DNA from: Rhodococcus sp. 06-462-5
Lineage (GTDB): Bacteria > Actinomycetota > Actinomycetes > Mycobacteriales > Mycobacteriaceae
Assembly (NCBI RefSeq): GCF_002258315.1
Contig: NZ_NOYD01000046.1
Span: forward strand, 197,638-261,637
DNA length: 64,000 bases
Direction: 5' to 3'
A program made the translations under genes and the position numbers. Numbering within the stretch: the first letter of the stretch is position 1; each line of letters begins with the position of its first letter. Of this stretch, positions 1-7,874 are shown in pieces. The notes beneath the pieces were generated by a model. That model was not told the DNA's origin. It made no database searches and worked only from the letters and a program-made list of their open reading frames with translations.

Positions 1-228
1 CTCGACGATTACATGGCGATGCCCGAAACCGGATTCGACAAGCCCTTCTTCATGGCAAACGGCGTGCAGGACATCGACGTTCCGTTCCCGACCACCGCCG
101 CCTACGTCGCACGGCTGACGGCCAACGGTCAGCCGGTGACGTTCAGGCCCTACAACGCTGACCACAGTGGAGCCTTCGTCCAGTCGCAGGCCGATACGAT
201 TCCGTTCGTCGCGAACCTGTTCCGCTAG
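1..228 (+). CDS. C-terminal fragment of a lipase-like alpha/beta hydrolase
   Basis: Only the last 75 codons are inside the window; the reading frame is open from base 1, so the gene starts upstream. The visible part resembles the end of secretory-lipase/prolyl-oligopeptidase-type alpha/beta hydrolases: a strand ending in an acidic turn (NGVQDIDVP, candidate catalytic Asp) followed about 35 residues later by a histidine loop (NADHSGAF, candidate catalytic His). The nucleophile Ser would lie outside the window. Its stop codon overlaps the stop of the opposing SDR gene. Family-level call only; the substrate cannot be told. Confidence 0.55.
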   Translation, partial: LDDYMAMPETGFDKPFFMANGVQDIDVPFPTTAAYVARLTANGQPVTFRPYNADHSGAFVQSQADTIPFVANLFR

Positions 229-1040
229 GTCGCCGGCCGCTTGCTGGGCAATCCGTACGCGCGGGCCGTGAATTTCTCGAGCACGGTGCGTGGCAACAAC
301 CGCTGGGCGAGAAACACCGCAGGCGCATTGCTGCCGACGGCGTAGATCGGGAGAGTCTTCTTGTCTTCGACCGCTCTGAGCACAGTCTTCGCGACCGTTT
401 CGGCCGAAATGCCCTGTGCCTCCTTGGCGTCGAGCTTCGCGATCACCGTGGTGAAATCGCGCAGGTAGGGCGAATGCGGTCCGCAGTACTTGGTGCGACG
501 GGCGGACAGGCCGGTGGCGATCGAGCCGGGTTCGACTGTGGTGATGTCGATTCCGTACGGTTCGAGCTCGAACCGCGCTGCGGTGCTGAAGCCCTTGATC
601 GCAGCCTTGGTAGCGGCGTACGAGGAACGGTAGGCCAGCGGGAAGCTTGCAAGCATCGAGCCGATGTTGACGATTCTGCCGCGGCCCCGCTCACGCATGG
701 CCGGCAATACGGCCTGGGTCAACTCGATCGCGCCGAACACGTTGAGCTGGAACAGCCGAGTGATTGCCTCGATGGGGAGTTCTTCGATGGGGCCGCACTG
801 GCTTTCGCCTGCGTTGTTGATCAGTACATCGATCGGGGTGTCGCCGAGTCCGTCGACGAACGCGCGAATCGATTGCGGATCCGTCAGGTCCAGATCTCGG
901 TAGTCGACGCCCGGGATCGGGTCGGCCACCTTCGAGCTGTTGCGGCTCGTGCCGATGACGCGGTAGCCGCCAGCGATCAGAATCTCGGCGACGGCCTCGC
1001 CGATCCCGGACGTCGCTCCGGTGACGATTGCAGTGTTCAT
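225..1040 (-). CDS. SDR-family NAD(P)-dependent oxidoreductase
   Basis: 271 residues, a complete classical short-chain dehydrogenase. The cofactor motif TGATSGIG is at 7-14, NAG at 76-78, and the catalytic pair Tyr141/Lys145 lies in SYAATKAA. It probably oxidises an alcohol or reduces a ketone in the aromatic pathway encoded upstream. It is the last gene of a four-gene minus-strand operon; its ATG overlaps the stop of the flavin hydroxylase gene (ATGA at 1037-1040), so translation is probably coupled. The specific substrate is unknown. It could equally act on an acyl intermediate, because the C-terminal half resembles SDRs of broad aliphatic or steroid specificity. Confidence 0.85.
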   Translation of the reverse strand: MNTAIVTGATSGIGEAVAEILIAGGYRVIGTSRNSSKVADPIPGVDYRDLDLTDPQSIRAFVDGLGDTPIDVLINNAGESQCGPIEELPIEAITRLFQLNVFGAIELTQAVLPAMRERGRGRIVNIGSMLASFPLAYRSSYAATKAAIKGFSTAARFELEPYGIDITTVEPGSIATGLSARRTKYCGPHSPYLRDFTTVIAKLDAKEAQGISAETVAKTVLRAVEDKKTLPIYAVGSNAPAVFLAQRLLPRTVLEKFTARAYGLPSKRPAT

Positions 1041-2638
1041 CTTCGCCTCTTGGGTGCGGTGCGAGCAGCAGGTCGCTTGGTCGCAGTGGGTGTCGGGCAA
1101 GCAAGCCGTCGATACGCGGTTGTCGGCATCTTGGTGTGCAGCGCCGGTACCGATGTACCCGACGCCATGACGGTGCGGTCCGGTCGGACGATCGCTGCGA
1201 CAGCGCGTCCGCTGCGTAGCCAGACCCCCAGGTCCGACGACGCCGCCACCTCGACGACGACGGCTCCGCGACGTTCGATTTCTCGACGATGACCGGTTGT
1301 CAGCGGGGTCGACGAGACGAACAGGAACTGTCCAGGTGCGAGGTCGTCCAGGCGGGTCCCGTTGTCCAACGGGCTGTTCGGGCAGAGTTTGCCGGCCAGG
1401 GTGCGGATCTGCGCAGGTGAGCGCAACACGTACTGCGAACGCGGTAGAGCCGGAGTGGTACTGGCCGTGACCTTCTCGCCGACGAACGGTAGATGGCCGA
1501 GAGCGGGTGCGATACTCGAACGAAGGATGCCGGTGAGCTTGCTGCCGCCGGTCATGGCCCAACCGATCGCGATCGCCAGCTCGATCATGGACTTGGCGTG
1601 TGCTTTTCGTTCCGTCTCGTAGCTTTCGAGCGTCGCATCGCTGAGGTGCCCGTCGAGCACACCGACGAGTTTCCAGACCAGGTTGCGCGCATCTCTGAGT
1701 CCAGCACCCATGCCCTGTCCGATGAAGGGCGGTGTCAGATGTGCAGCGTCGCCGAGAAGGAATACTCGGCGATCTCGCCAGCGGTCGACGACCTGTGCGC
1801 GAAAGGTGTACTCGGCGCAGCGAATCAGCTCCATGTCCGGCTCGTCGATCGATTCGAGCCACGGCGCGATCAGCGGACGGATCGAGGCCAAGTCGGGGAA
1901 GGCGGACATGGTCTCGTCGTCGTGCAGACGGAATTCCCAGCGATAGCGGCTGGTACCGATGCGCATGTACGTCGCCGATCGCTCGGAGTCGCACACCTGG
2001 TGCACGCCGTCCCACTGATCCAGGTCGGCATCGGTGGCGATGTCGACCACCAGCCATCGCTGGGCGAACCCGAGGTCCTGCATCTTCGACCCGATGGATT
2101 CTCGCACCACGCTGTTGGCCCCGTCGCAGCCGAGAACGTAGTCGGCGGTCACCCAGTGTGGGGTTCCGTCGACGGTCGAGTCGTACCGGACCCGAACCGA
2201 ATCCTTCAGGTTCTGCACGTCGGTGATCTCGCAATTGCCGCGCATCTCCACGCACTCGAATTGCGACATGTGTTTGCGCATCAGTTGTTCGAGATCGGGC
2301 TGATCGAACATGTTGGCCTGCGGGTACCCGTGCGGTCGATCGTCGGGATCCCGCTCGAACTCGGCAAGCGTGCGGATCTGCTTGTCGCACAACCGCAGTC
2401 CGCGACCGGGGCGGGAGATTCCCGCGAAGTCCTCGGCCAGGCCGATATCGCCGAGAATGCGGAACACCTCGTCGTCGAGATGGACCGCGCGAGGCTGTGG
2501 GTAGACGTCCTCCCACCTGTCCAAAACGAGGCAGGGGACGCCGTACCGGCCCAGCAGCAACGCAGCGGTCATGCCCGTCGGACCGGCGCCGACGATCACC
2601 ACGGGAAAGTGGCGACCGTCGGACGTGTTTTCGGTCAT
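1037..2638 (-). CDS. FAD-dependent aromatic hydroxylase (MhpA/PheA-like)
   Basis: 533 residues, class A flavoprotein monooxygenase. The N-terminal Rossmann motif GAGPTG is at 17-22. A mid-protein GCDGANS motif and the FAD-binding stretch LLGDAAHLTPPFIGQG are those of MhpA, PheA and TetX relatives, and a thioredoxin-like C-terminal domain is suggested by length. The family adds an ortho hydroxyl to a phenol using NAD(P)H and O2, giving a catechol. The dioxygenase two genes upstream could then cleave that catechol. The ATG at 2638 overlaps the preceding stop (ATGA, 2635-2638), so I chose it over an in-frame start 60 bp upstream. Specificity (3-hydroxyphenylpropionate, a phenol, or other) cannot be set from the sequence. 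Confidence 0.85.
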   Translation of the reverse strand: MTENTSDGRHFPVVIVGAGPTGMTAALLLGRYGVPCLVLDRWEDVYPQPRAVHLDDEVFRILGDIGLAEDFAGISRPGRGLRLCDKQIRTLAEFERDPDDRPHGYPQANMFDQPDLEQLMRKHMSQFECVEMRGNCEITDVQNLKDSVRVRYDSTVDGTPHWVTADYVLGCDGANSVVRESIGSKMQDLGFAQRWLVVDIATDADLDQWDGVHQVCDSERSATYMRIGTSRYRWEFRLHDDETMSAFPDLASIRPLIAPWLESIDEPDMELIRCAEYTFRAQVVDRWRDRRVFLLGDAAHLTPPFIGQGMGAGLRDARNLVWKLVGVLDGHLSDATLESYETERKAHAKSMIELAIAIGWAMTGGSKLTGILRSSIAPALGHLPFVGEKVTASTTPALPRSQYVLRSPAQIRTLAGKLCPNSPLDNGTRLDDLAPGQFLFVSSTPLTTGHRREIERRGAVVVEVAASSDLGVWLRSGRAVAAIVRPDRTVMASGTSVPALHTKMPTTAYRRLACPTPTATKRPAARTAPKRRR

Positions 2639-3570
2639 CGGTAGGAGACCCGGGTGCGCTGGACCCCCAGATCGAGGGCTCCGTCGGGAGCGGAGCACGT
2701 CAGTTCGAGCACGTCACCGTCCTTCAGAAACGCCGGATTCTTGGCCTGCTTCTTGAAGAAGACCTTCCACTTGACCGACGGCGGAACCAGCGATCCGATC
2801 ATTTCGATCGGCTTGGCGGGGGCCTTCAGTGCGGTGCCTCCCGGCGTGCCGGTGAGCAGTAGATCGCCCGGATCGATCCGCTGGAACTTGCTCAGCGCCT
2901 TCAGCGATTCGACCGGACGGTAGATCATATCGGCGACCGTGCTGTCCTGTCGCACAGTGCCGTTCACCCGCAAGGTCAATGCGAGATCGCCGAACCGGTC
3001 GAACTCGCCGGCCTCGAGCAGTACCAGACGTGGCCCGACCGGAGTGAAGGTGGGATACGACTTACCCTCGTAGAACTGAGTTTTCGGCAACTGGACGTCG
3101 CGGGCCGAGACGTCGTTGGTGAGCACGAGCGCGGCCACGTACTCGGCCACGTTGGACGCGTCGATCTTGGTGCCGACGGTGATGGTCTTGCCGAACACCA
3201 AACCGATCTCGATCTCGTAGTCGAGCAGTTTGACGTGCGCGGGCTTGATCACGTCGTCGGTCGGTCCGCTGATGGAGCCCGAGGTCTTGCGGAAGAACGT
3301 CAGCGGCACCGTCTCGGGGTTCATTCCCGAATCCTTCACATGCGAGACGAAGTTCGTCATGTTCGCCATGATTCGGCAGGGCGCGGTGACCGGCGAGATC
3401 GGCGACAACGTCTCCACGGCAACGACATCGGTGGAGTCTCGCGCCGACTCGATGGCCGCTCGATCGGCGAGTAATTCGGCGGTGGTGGTAGCCGAGGTGT
3501 CGATTCGGGACGCCCCGGCCGGGGTCTCCACCCACCAGGCGTCGGCGGTGCGCAGTACAGCGATGCTCAT
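2635..3570 (-). CDS. Fumarylacetoacetate hydrolase family protein
   Basis: 311 residues. The C-terminal two thirds is the FAH fold, with the metal-binding ExE region (KLLDYEIEIGLVFGK), the following NDVSARDVQ segment and the GTPGGTA loop. Relatives hydrolyse acylpyruvates, hydrate 2-hydroxypenta-2,4-dienoate or decarboxylate oxalocrotonate. All of these are steps after extradiol ring opening, which fits its place between the dioxygenase and the hydroxylase. The start codon overlaps the dioxygenase stop (ATGA, 3567-3570). An upstream in-frame extension is rejected because it would overlap the dioxygenase heavily. Which of the three reactions it performs is open. Confidence 0.85.
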   Translation of the reverse strand: MSIAVLRTADAWWVETPAGASRIDTSATTTAELLADRAAIESARDSTDVVAVETLSPISPVTAPCRIMANMTNFVSHVKDSGMNPETVPLTFFRKTSGSISGPTDDVIKPAHVKLLDYEIEIGLVFGKTITVGTKIDASNVAEYVAALVLTNDVSARDVQLPKTQFYEGKSYPTFTPVGPRLVLLEAGEFDRFGDLALTLRVNGTVRQDSTVADMIYRPVESLKALSKFQRIDPGDLLLTGTPGGTALKAPAKPIEMIGSLVPPSVKWKVFFKKQAKNPAFLKDGDVLELTCSAPDGALDLGVQRTRVSYR

Positions 3571-4700
3571 GAGGAAGCCACTTTCATCAGGCCGCGAAGG
3601 CGTTCGGTGTCGAATTCGTTGTCGGTGCGTAGCGAGGAGATGATCGATTTCAGCTCGTGCAGAGACGCTTTGCTCGGCGCGATCCCGAGGAAGTCCTTGG
3701 ACGCAGGCGGCCCCCACTGAGCCAGGCCGGATGCGGTCATCGGTGCCCAGCCGGGCTCGAGGGAGTTGTCGAACATATCGCCGTCACTGAAATGTTCCAC
3801 CAGGAAACCGTCGGGATCCCGCCAGTAGTCGAAGATCTGGCTGCCCTGGATGTGCCTGCCGATACCCCACGAATGCCGGTACCCGCGCTGGGTCAGGTAC
3901 TCCCCGCCCGCGGCGATGGCATCGAGATCCGACACCTGGTAGGCCGAGTGGACATACCGGTTGGACGGACCGAGAGTCATTGCGAGAGTGTGATGATCGG
4001 CCGGAGTGTTGCCGCGATCGCAGCGGATGAAGCTCATCACCGGACCGCGATCACGCTGACCGTCGTAGTAGAGGAAGTCGCTGACGATCAGCCCGAGATG
4101 ATGCAGGTACCAGTTCAGGTTCTCGAGGTAGCCGGTGCGCTGGAGCACCACGTGTCCCAGACGTTGGACCCGGGCGGGCTGACGTGGTGGACGCTGCGTC
4201 GCGTTCACTCGGTAGCGCGGATCGCCGAAGTTGTAGGTGTGAGCGTCCTGCCCTGGCAGTTCGGGGTGCTCGGTGTAGCCGGACACGACCTGGACAGGCT
4301 GTCCACCGGGATCGGTGAGGGTCACTGAGATTCCGCCGAGGGTGTCGGGCAGACGCTGAATCCGCTGCCCCGTGGCGTCGGCCAAGGTTGCGACATCGGC
4401 GTTGTCGGCAGCAGCGAAGGCCGCGCCGACGAATCGTGTTCGCTTGCCGCGTCGGATGATCACGCACGGTGCGCCCACGTGCGTGCCGCGCAGATGGATC
4501 TCCTCGGGAGTGCGCAACGACACGGTGAATCCGAACGCCACTGCGAACGCCTCGGCCTTCACCAGGTCCGGCTTGCGGAATTCCAGCCACGCGATGTCGC
4601 GGACCTTGATGATCGGATCCTTCGCGCGACCGGGGTGCTCGCCGGTGAGCGCGCCCTGGTCCACGTGCATGTCCTTGTGGCCGTCGACGTCCTGTGCCAT
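3567..4700 (-). CDS. Extradiol (catechol 2,3-type) ring-cleavage dioxygenase, VOC family
   Basis: 377 residues with two vicinal-oxygen-chelate domains (about 30-140 and 178-310) and an extra 60-residue tail. The expected Fe(II) ligands are visible in the second domain: His183 (RLGHVVLQ), His251 (YVHSAYQV) and Glu302 (FLVEHFSD), with a His-His pair at 236-237 where the acid/base His normally lies. It should open a catechol next to its hydroxyls. It is the first gene of the operon, with a strong GAGGGAGG ribosome site just upstream. It is somewhat longer than BphC-type enzymes (about 290-300) because of N- and C-terminal additions, so it may define its own subgroup. Activity on a catechol is well supported; the ring substituent is not. 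Confidence 0.85.
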   Translation of the reverse strand: MAQDVDGHKDMHVDQGALTGEHPGRAKDPIIKVRDIAWLEFRKPDLVKAEAFAVAFGFTVSLRTPEEIHLRGTHVGAPCVIIRRGKRTRFVGAAFAAADNADVATLADATGQRIQRLPDTLGGISVTLTDPGGQPVQVVSGYTEHPELPGQDAHTYNFGDPRYRVNATQRPPRQPARVQRLGHVVLQRTGYLENLNWYLHHLGLIVSDFLYYDGQRDRGPVMSFIRCDRGNTPADHHTLAMTLGPSNRYVHSAYQVSDLDAIAAGGEYLTQRGYRHSWGIGRHIQGSQIFDYWRDPDGFLVEHFSDGDMFDNSLEPGWAPMTASGLAQWGPPASKDFLGIAPSKASLHELKSIISSLRTDNEFDTERLRGLMKVASS

Positions 4701-4716
4701 TGAGCCTCCCTCGTTG

Positions 4717-4774
4717 GTGACAATATCGTCACCTATGACAGTGCCGTCAGTCAATAGTATTGACAGAATCGTCA
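4717..4774. promoter_or_regulatory. Cluster of TGAC-N6-GTCA palindromes between the ring-cleavage operon and its TetR gene
   Basis: Three copies of TGAC, six bases, GTCA lie in 58 bp: 4718-4731 (N6 = AATATC, extended to GTGAC/GTCAC), 4736-4749 (AGTGCC) and 4761-4774 (AGAATC). The last two frame a further perfect palindrome at 4750-4764 (GTCAATA, G, TATTGAC). The cluster occupies the divergent promoter region and is the obvious binding site for the TetR protein at 4825. Function is inferred; the repeats are seen directly. Confidence 0.75.
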
Positions 4775-4824
4775 GCCATGAGGAAGAGTCAGGCCGTCGA
4801 CCAGCGCAGGCAGAAGTAGGGACC

Positions 4825-5478
4825 ATGACCGAAACCCCGAATCGACTCGAGCGCCGCAAGGCCCGAACACGTGGAGCGTTGATCGAAGCGGCGCAGGGCT
4901 TCATCGCCCGCGGCGAACTGAACGCGCCTATCGCAGAGATCACCCAGGCCGCCGACGTGGGTATGGGGTCGTTCTACAACCACTTCGTCAGTCGAGAGCA
5001 GCTGTTCCAGTCGGCGGTCGACGGTGCCCTGGAGTTGCTGGGTGGCTACCTCGATTCGCTGACCGATGTCGACGCCGACCCCGCCGAGGCGTTCACTCGA
5101 TCGTTTCGAATATCCGGCCGCCTGTTTCGGTTGCAGCCGGAGCTCAGTCGGGTGCTCATCCACTCCGGCCCCGAGTTGATCACCTCGCCGCACGGTCTCG
5201 GTCCACGTGCGGCGAGGGACATCGTCGCCGGAGTCGATGCCGGGTACTTCCGGGTCGCGGACCCGCAACTGTCCCTGGCTCTGGTGGCAGGCGCGTTGCT
5301 CGGCGTCGGCCAGCTGTTGCTCGAGCAACCCGATCGAGACGACGTCGAGGCCGTGGACGGAATGGCGTACAGCGTGCTGCTGGCACTCGGAATGCCCGAC
5401 GCCGATGCGCGTGACCTGTGCGCCCGGCCGCTCCCGCCGATGAGTGACGTTCCCAGCGTGGACGGTGAGAGCGCATAG
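4825..5478 (+). CDS. TetR-family transcriptional regulator of the ring-cleavage operon
   Basis: 217 residues. The N-terminal helix-turn-helix is typical (APIAEITQAADVGMGSFYNHF, about 30-50), followed by an all-helical ligand domain ending in a Pro-rich tail. It is divergent from the extradiol dioxygenase operon, with three TGAC-N6-GTCA palindromes between, so it probably represses that operon and itself until an aromatic intermediate binds. The ATG at 4825 is chosen because the TetR domain begins right after it; the longer open frame upstream runs through the promoter palindromes. Confidence 0.85.
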   Translation: MTETPNRLERRKARTRGALIEAAQGFIARGELNAPIAEITQAADVGMGSFYNHFVSREQLFQSAVDGALELLGGYLDSLTDVDADPAEAFTRSFRISGRLFRLQPELSRVLIHSGPELITSPHGLGPRAARDIVAGVDAGYFRVADPQLSLALVAGALLGVGQLLLEQPDRDDVEAVDGMAYSVLLALGMPDADARDLCARPLPPMSDVPSVDGESA

Positions 5479-5497
5479 CCCATGCGCCTACGGAACG

Positions 5498-6331
5498 TCA
5501 GCGTGCGTGTGTCTTCTCCAGATCCCGGATGATCTGCGCAACCCGACGGTCCCGGACGAGCCTGCGTTCCAGAATCGGGTTGAGCATTCCCCGGAACCAG
5601 AAGTACGGAGTCCACACGGCAGGGGCGATCAATCGTGCCCGACGGGTCCGGACCGCGTGGACGAGCAATTCGGCGGCTCGCTGAGACGGCAGGCGTCGGC
5701 TCAGTGGCCACGGAAGAAATCCTCCGATTCGCCGACCGATCGGGTCGTCGTCGAGTGTGTGCCGTGCCAGATCGGTGTCCACCACTCCGAAGTACGCGAG
5801 ACCGGCCGATGCGCCGACGGCAGCGAGTTCGATGCGCAGTGCGCGGCCCAGCTGTTCCACGGCCGCCTTGCTCACCATGTACGCGGACCCGCCCATCCCG
5901 GGAGTGAATGCAGCGCAGGACGATACGAGCAGTATGTGCCCGCCGCGCGCCACGATCTCGTCGGCGGCGGCCCGCACGATGTTGAGGACGCCGCCGAAGT
6001 TCACCGCCATCACCGAGTCGAAGACGGCGCGGTCGACCGACCTGATGGTGGCAGGCGGCGGAGTGATGCCGGCATTGGCGATCACGATGTCGAGGCGGCC
6101 GAACTTTTCGATCGTCGCCGCAACGCAGTGAGCCATCGCATCGGGATCGGTGACATCGCCGGTGAGCAGCAGGATCGGTCCCGAGCTCGCGGCGTCCGGG
6201 GGGAAGTCTCGATCGACCACAGCCACCGAGACTCCCGCGGATACCAACTCCGCCACCGTCGCGGCTCCGATTCCACGTGCTCCACCCGTCACCAATGCCA
6301 CTTTTCCGGACAGCTCGATGCGGTTCTTCAT
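5498..6331 (-). CDS. SDR-family oxidoreductase
   Basis: 277 residues, classical SDR: TGGARGIG at 15-22, NAG at 86-88, Ser137/138 and the catalytic Tyr151/Lys155 in SAYMVSKAA. The C-terminus has an Arg/Pro/aromatic-rich extension (WTPYFWFRG) seen in SDRs paired with Baeyer-Villiger enzymes in actinobacteria. It is the last gene of the PF10118, reductase, monooxygenase, SDR operon, with an ATGA overlap at 6328-6331. It likely makes the ketone used by, or oxidises the alcohol released after, the monooxygenase. Substrate unknown. Confidence 0.82.
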   Translation of the reverse strand: MKNRIELSGKVALVTGGARGIGAATVAELVSAGVSVAVVDRDFPPDAASSGPILLLTGDVTDPDAMAHCVAATIEKFGRLDIVIANAGITPPPATIRSVDRAVFDSVMAVNFGGVLNIVRAAADEIVARGGHILLVSSCAAFTPGMGGSAYMVSKAAVEQLGRALRIELAAVGASAGLAYFGVVDTDLARHTLDDDPIGRRIGGFLPWPLSRRLPSQRAAELLVHAVRTRRARLIAPAVWTPYFWFRGMLNPILERRLVRDRRVAQIIRDLEKTHAR

Positions 6332-7857
6332 GTGAGGTCCCTCGTGGTCACGAGCTCGGTATCGGGTTGAGAATCTGCACTGCGCCAGTGGTAGTGGCCG
6401 AGTTCGATCGTCGACATACGTTGGGTGAAGTTACGCACCGAACCGGGCCAGTACGTCACGTTTCGGCCCGACGGGCTCAGGTAGTAGCTGCTGCACCCAC
6501 CGGAGTTCCACACTGATCCCGCGAGCTTTCGGTCGGTGTGTTCGGCGAACGTCGACTGCGCACGCATGCTCACCTCGAGCGCAGTGATCGCGTTGGAGTC
6601 CATGGCGCGCAAGGCCGCGAGGATGTAGTTCACCTGAGCTTCGATGGTGACCACCTGCGAGGTGTACACCACCGAGTTGGGGCCGAGCAGCATGAAGAAG
6701 TTCGGGAAGCCGTGCACCGTGGTACCTCGGTACGACGACATTTCGCCGTCGGGCCACCTGTCCGCCAACGATTTTCCGTCGCGGCCGACGATGCGCCGGA
6801 AGCCGGTGTGGCCGGACACGGTGAATCCCGTCCCGAGGACGATCGCGTCCACCTCGTGCACGGTCCCGTCGGTGGTGACGATGCCCTCGGGCACGATCCG
6901 AGCGATGCCGGTGGTCTCGACGGTGACGTTCTCTCGGCACAGTGCGGGGTAGAACTTGTTCGAGAAGGTGGGTCGCTTGCAGCCGAATTCGTAACCGGGC
7001 GTCAGCTTCTCGCGAAGAACAGGGTCCTTCACCTGACGGCGTAGGTGGGCGCGCCCCATAGCCGTGAGCGGTGCCAACAACGAGCGATGGCTGATGAGTC
7101 CGGGGACCAACGCTTCCTGGAACAGGTCGAACACGCGGCGCATGGCCCGCTGGGCCCGGGGGTACTTCCGCAGCACGGATCTGCCGGATTCGGAGATCGG
7201 CCGGTCGGGGTGCGGAAGAATCCAGGTCGGCGTTCGCTGGAACAGAGTCAGGTGTGCGGCCTCGGGGGCCAGACGCGGGACGAATTGCACCGCCGATGCT
7301 CCGGTGCCGATGACGGCGATGCGTCGACCCTCGGCGGAGTGCTCGTGGTCCCACTTCGCCGAATGGAACACACTGCCCGAGAACGATTCCAGGCCTTCGA
7401 TATCGGGCGAGGCGGGCTCGCTGAACGGCCCGAGGGCCCCGATCAGGATGCGCGCCGACCACGTTCCTGCAGTCGTCCGCACCACCCACCTGGCCTGCTC
7501 GTCGTTCCAGGTTGCGTCCAGTACTTCGTGACCGAAGCGGATCCGATCTCGGATTCCGAACTTGTCGGTGCAGTCGTTGAGGTACGCCTCGATCTCGGGC
7601 TGCAGCGGATACAGCCGCGTCCAGTCGGGGTTGGGGGCGAACGAGAACGAGTACAGCGCGGACGGAATGTCGCACTGCGCACCGGGATAGGTGTTCACGT
7701 GCCACGTTCCACCGACGGCGGTATCGCGTTCGAAGATCAGAAAGTCACCGCGACCTTCTTGGTCGAGTCGGATTGCGGCACCCAGACCGCCGAAACCCGC
7801 GCCGATGATCGCGACGTCGATGGAGGGCATTGCGGTACCGGATTGTGTTGCAGTCAT
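6328..7857 (-). CDS. Flavin-containing Baeyer-Villiger-type monooxygenase
   Basis: 509 residues. Two Rossmann motifs (GAGFGG at 19-24, GTGASA at 184-189) bracket the Baeyer-Villiger fingerprint FxGxxxHxxxW at 159-169 (FSGSVFHSAKW). These enzymes insert oxygen next to a ketone, or oxidise sulfides, using NADPH. The gene is 17 bp downstream of the ferredoxin reductase gene and overlaps the following SDR gene. The ketone could come from the SDR or from the PF10118 protein at the head of the operon. A second start at codon 10 is possible; the upstream ATG keeps the usual spacing to the first Rossmann fold. Confidence 0.87.
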   Translation of the reverse strand: MTATQSGTAMPSIDVAIIGAGFGGLGAAIRLDQEGRGDFLIFERDTAVGGTWHVNTYPGAQCDIPSALYSFSFAPNPDWTRLYPLQPEIEAYLNDCTDKFGIRDRIRFGHEVLDATWNDEQARWVVRTTAGTWSARILIGALGPFSEPASPDIEGLESFSGSVFHSAKWDHEHSAEGRRIAVIGTGASAVQFVPRLAPEAAHLTLFQRTPTWILPHPDRPISESGRSVLRKYPRAQRAMRRVFDLFQEALVPGLISHRSLLAPLTAMGRAHLRRQVKDPVLREKLTPGYEFGCKRPTFSNKFYPALCRENVTVETTGIARIVPEGIVTTDGTVHEVDAIVLGTGFTVSGHTGFRRIVGRDGKSLADRWPDGEMSSYRGTTVHGFPNFFMLLGPNSVVYTSQVVTIEAQVNYILAALRAMDSNAITALEVSMRAQSTFAEHTDRKLAGSVWNSGGCSSYYLSPSGRNVTYWPGSVRNFTQRMSTIELGHYHWRSADSQPDTELVTTRDLT

Positions 7858-7874
7858 GAGGGTGTGGGCTCCTT

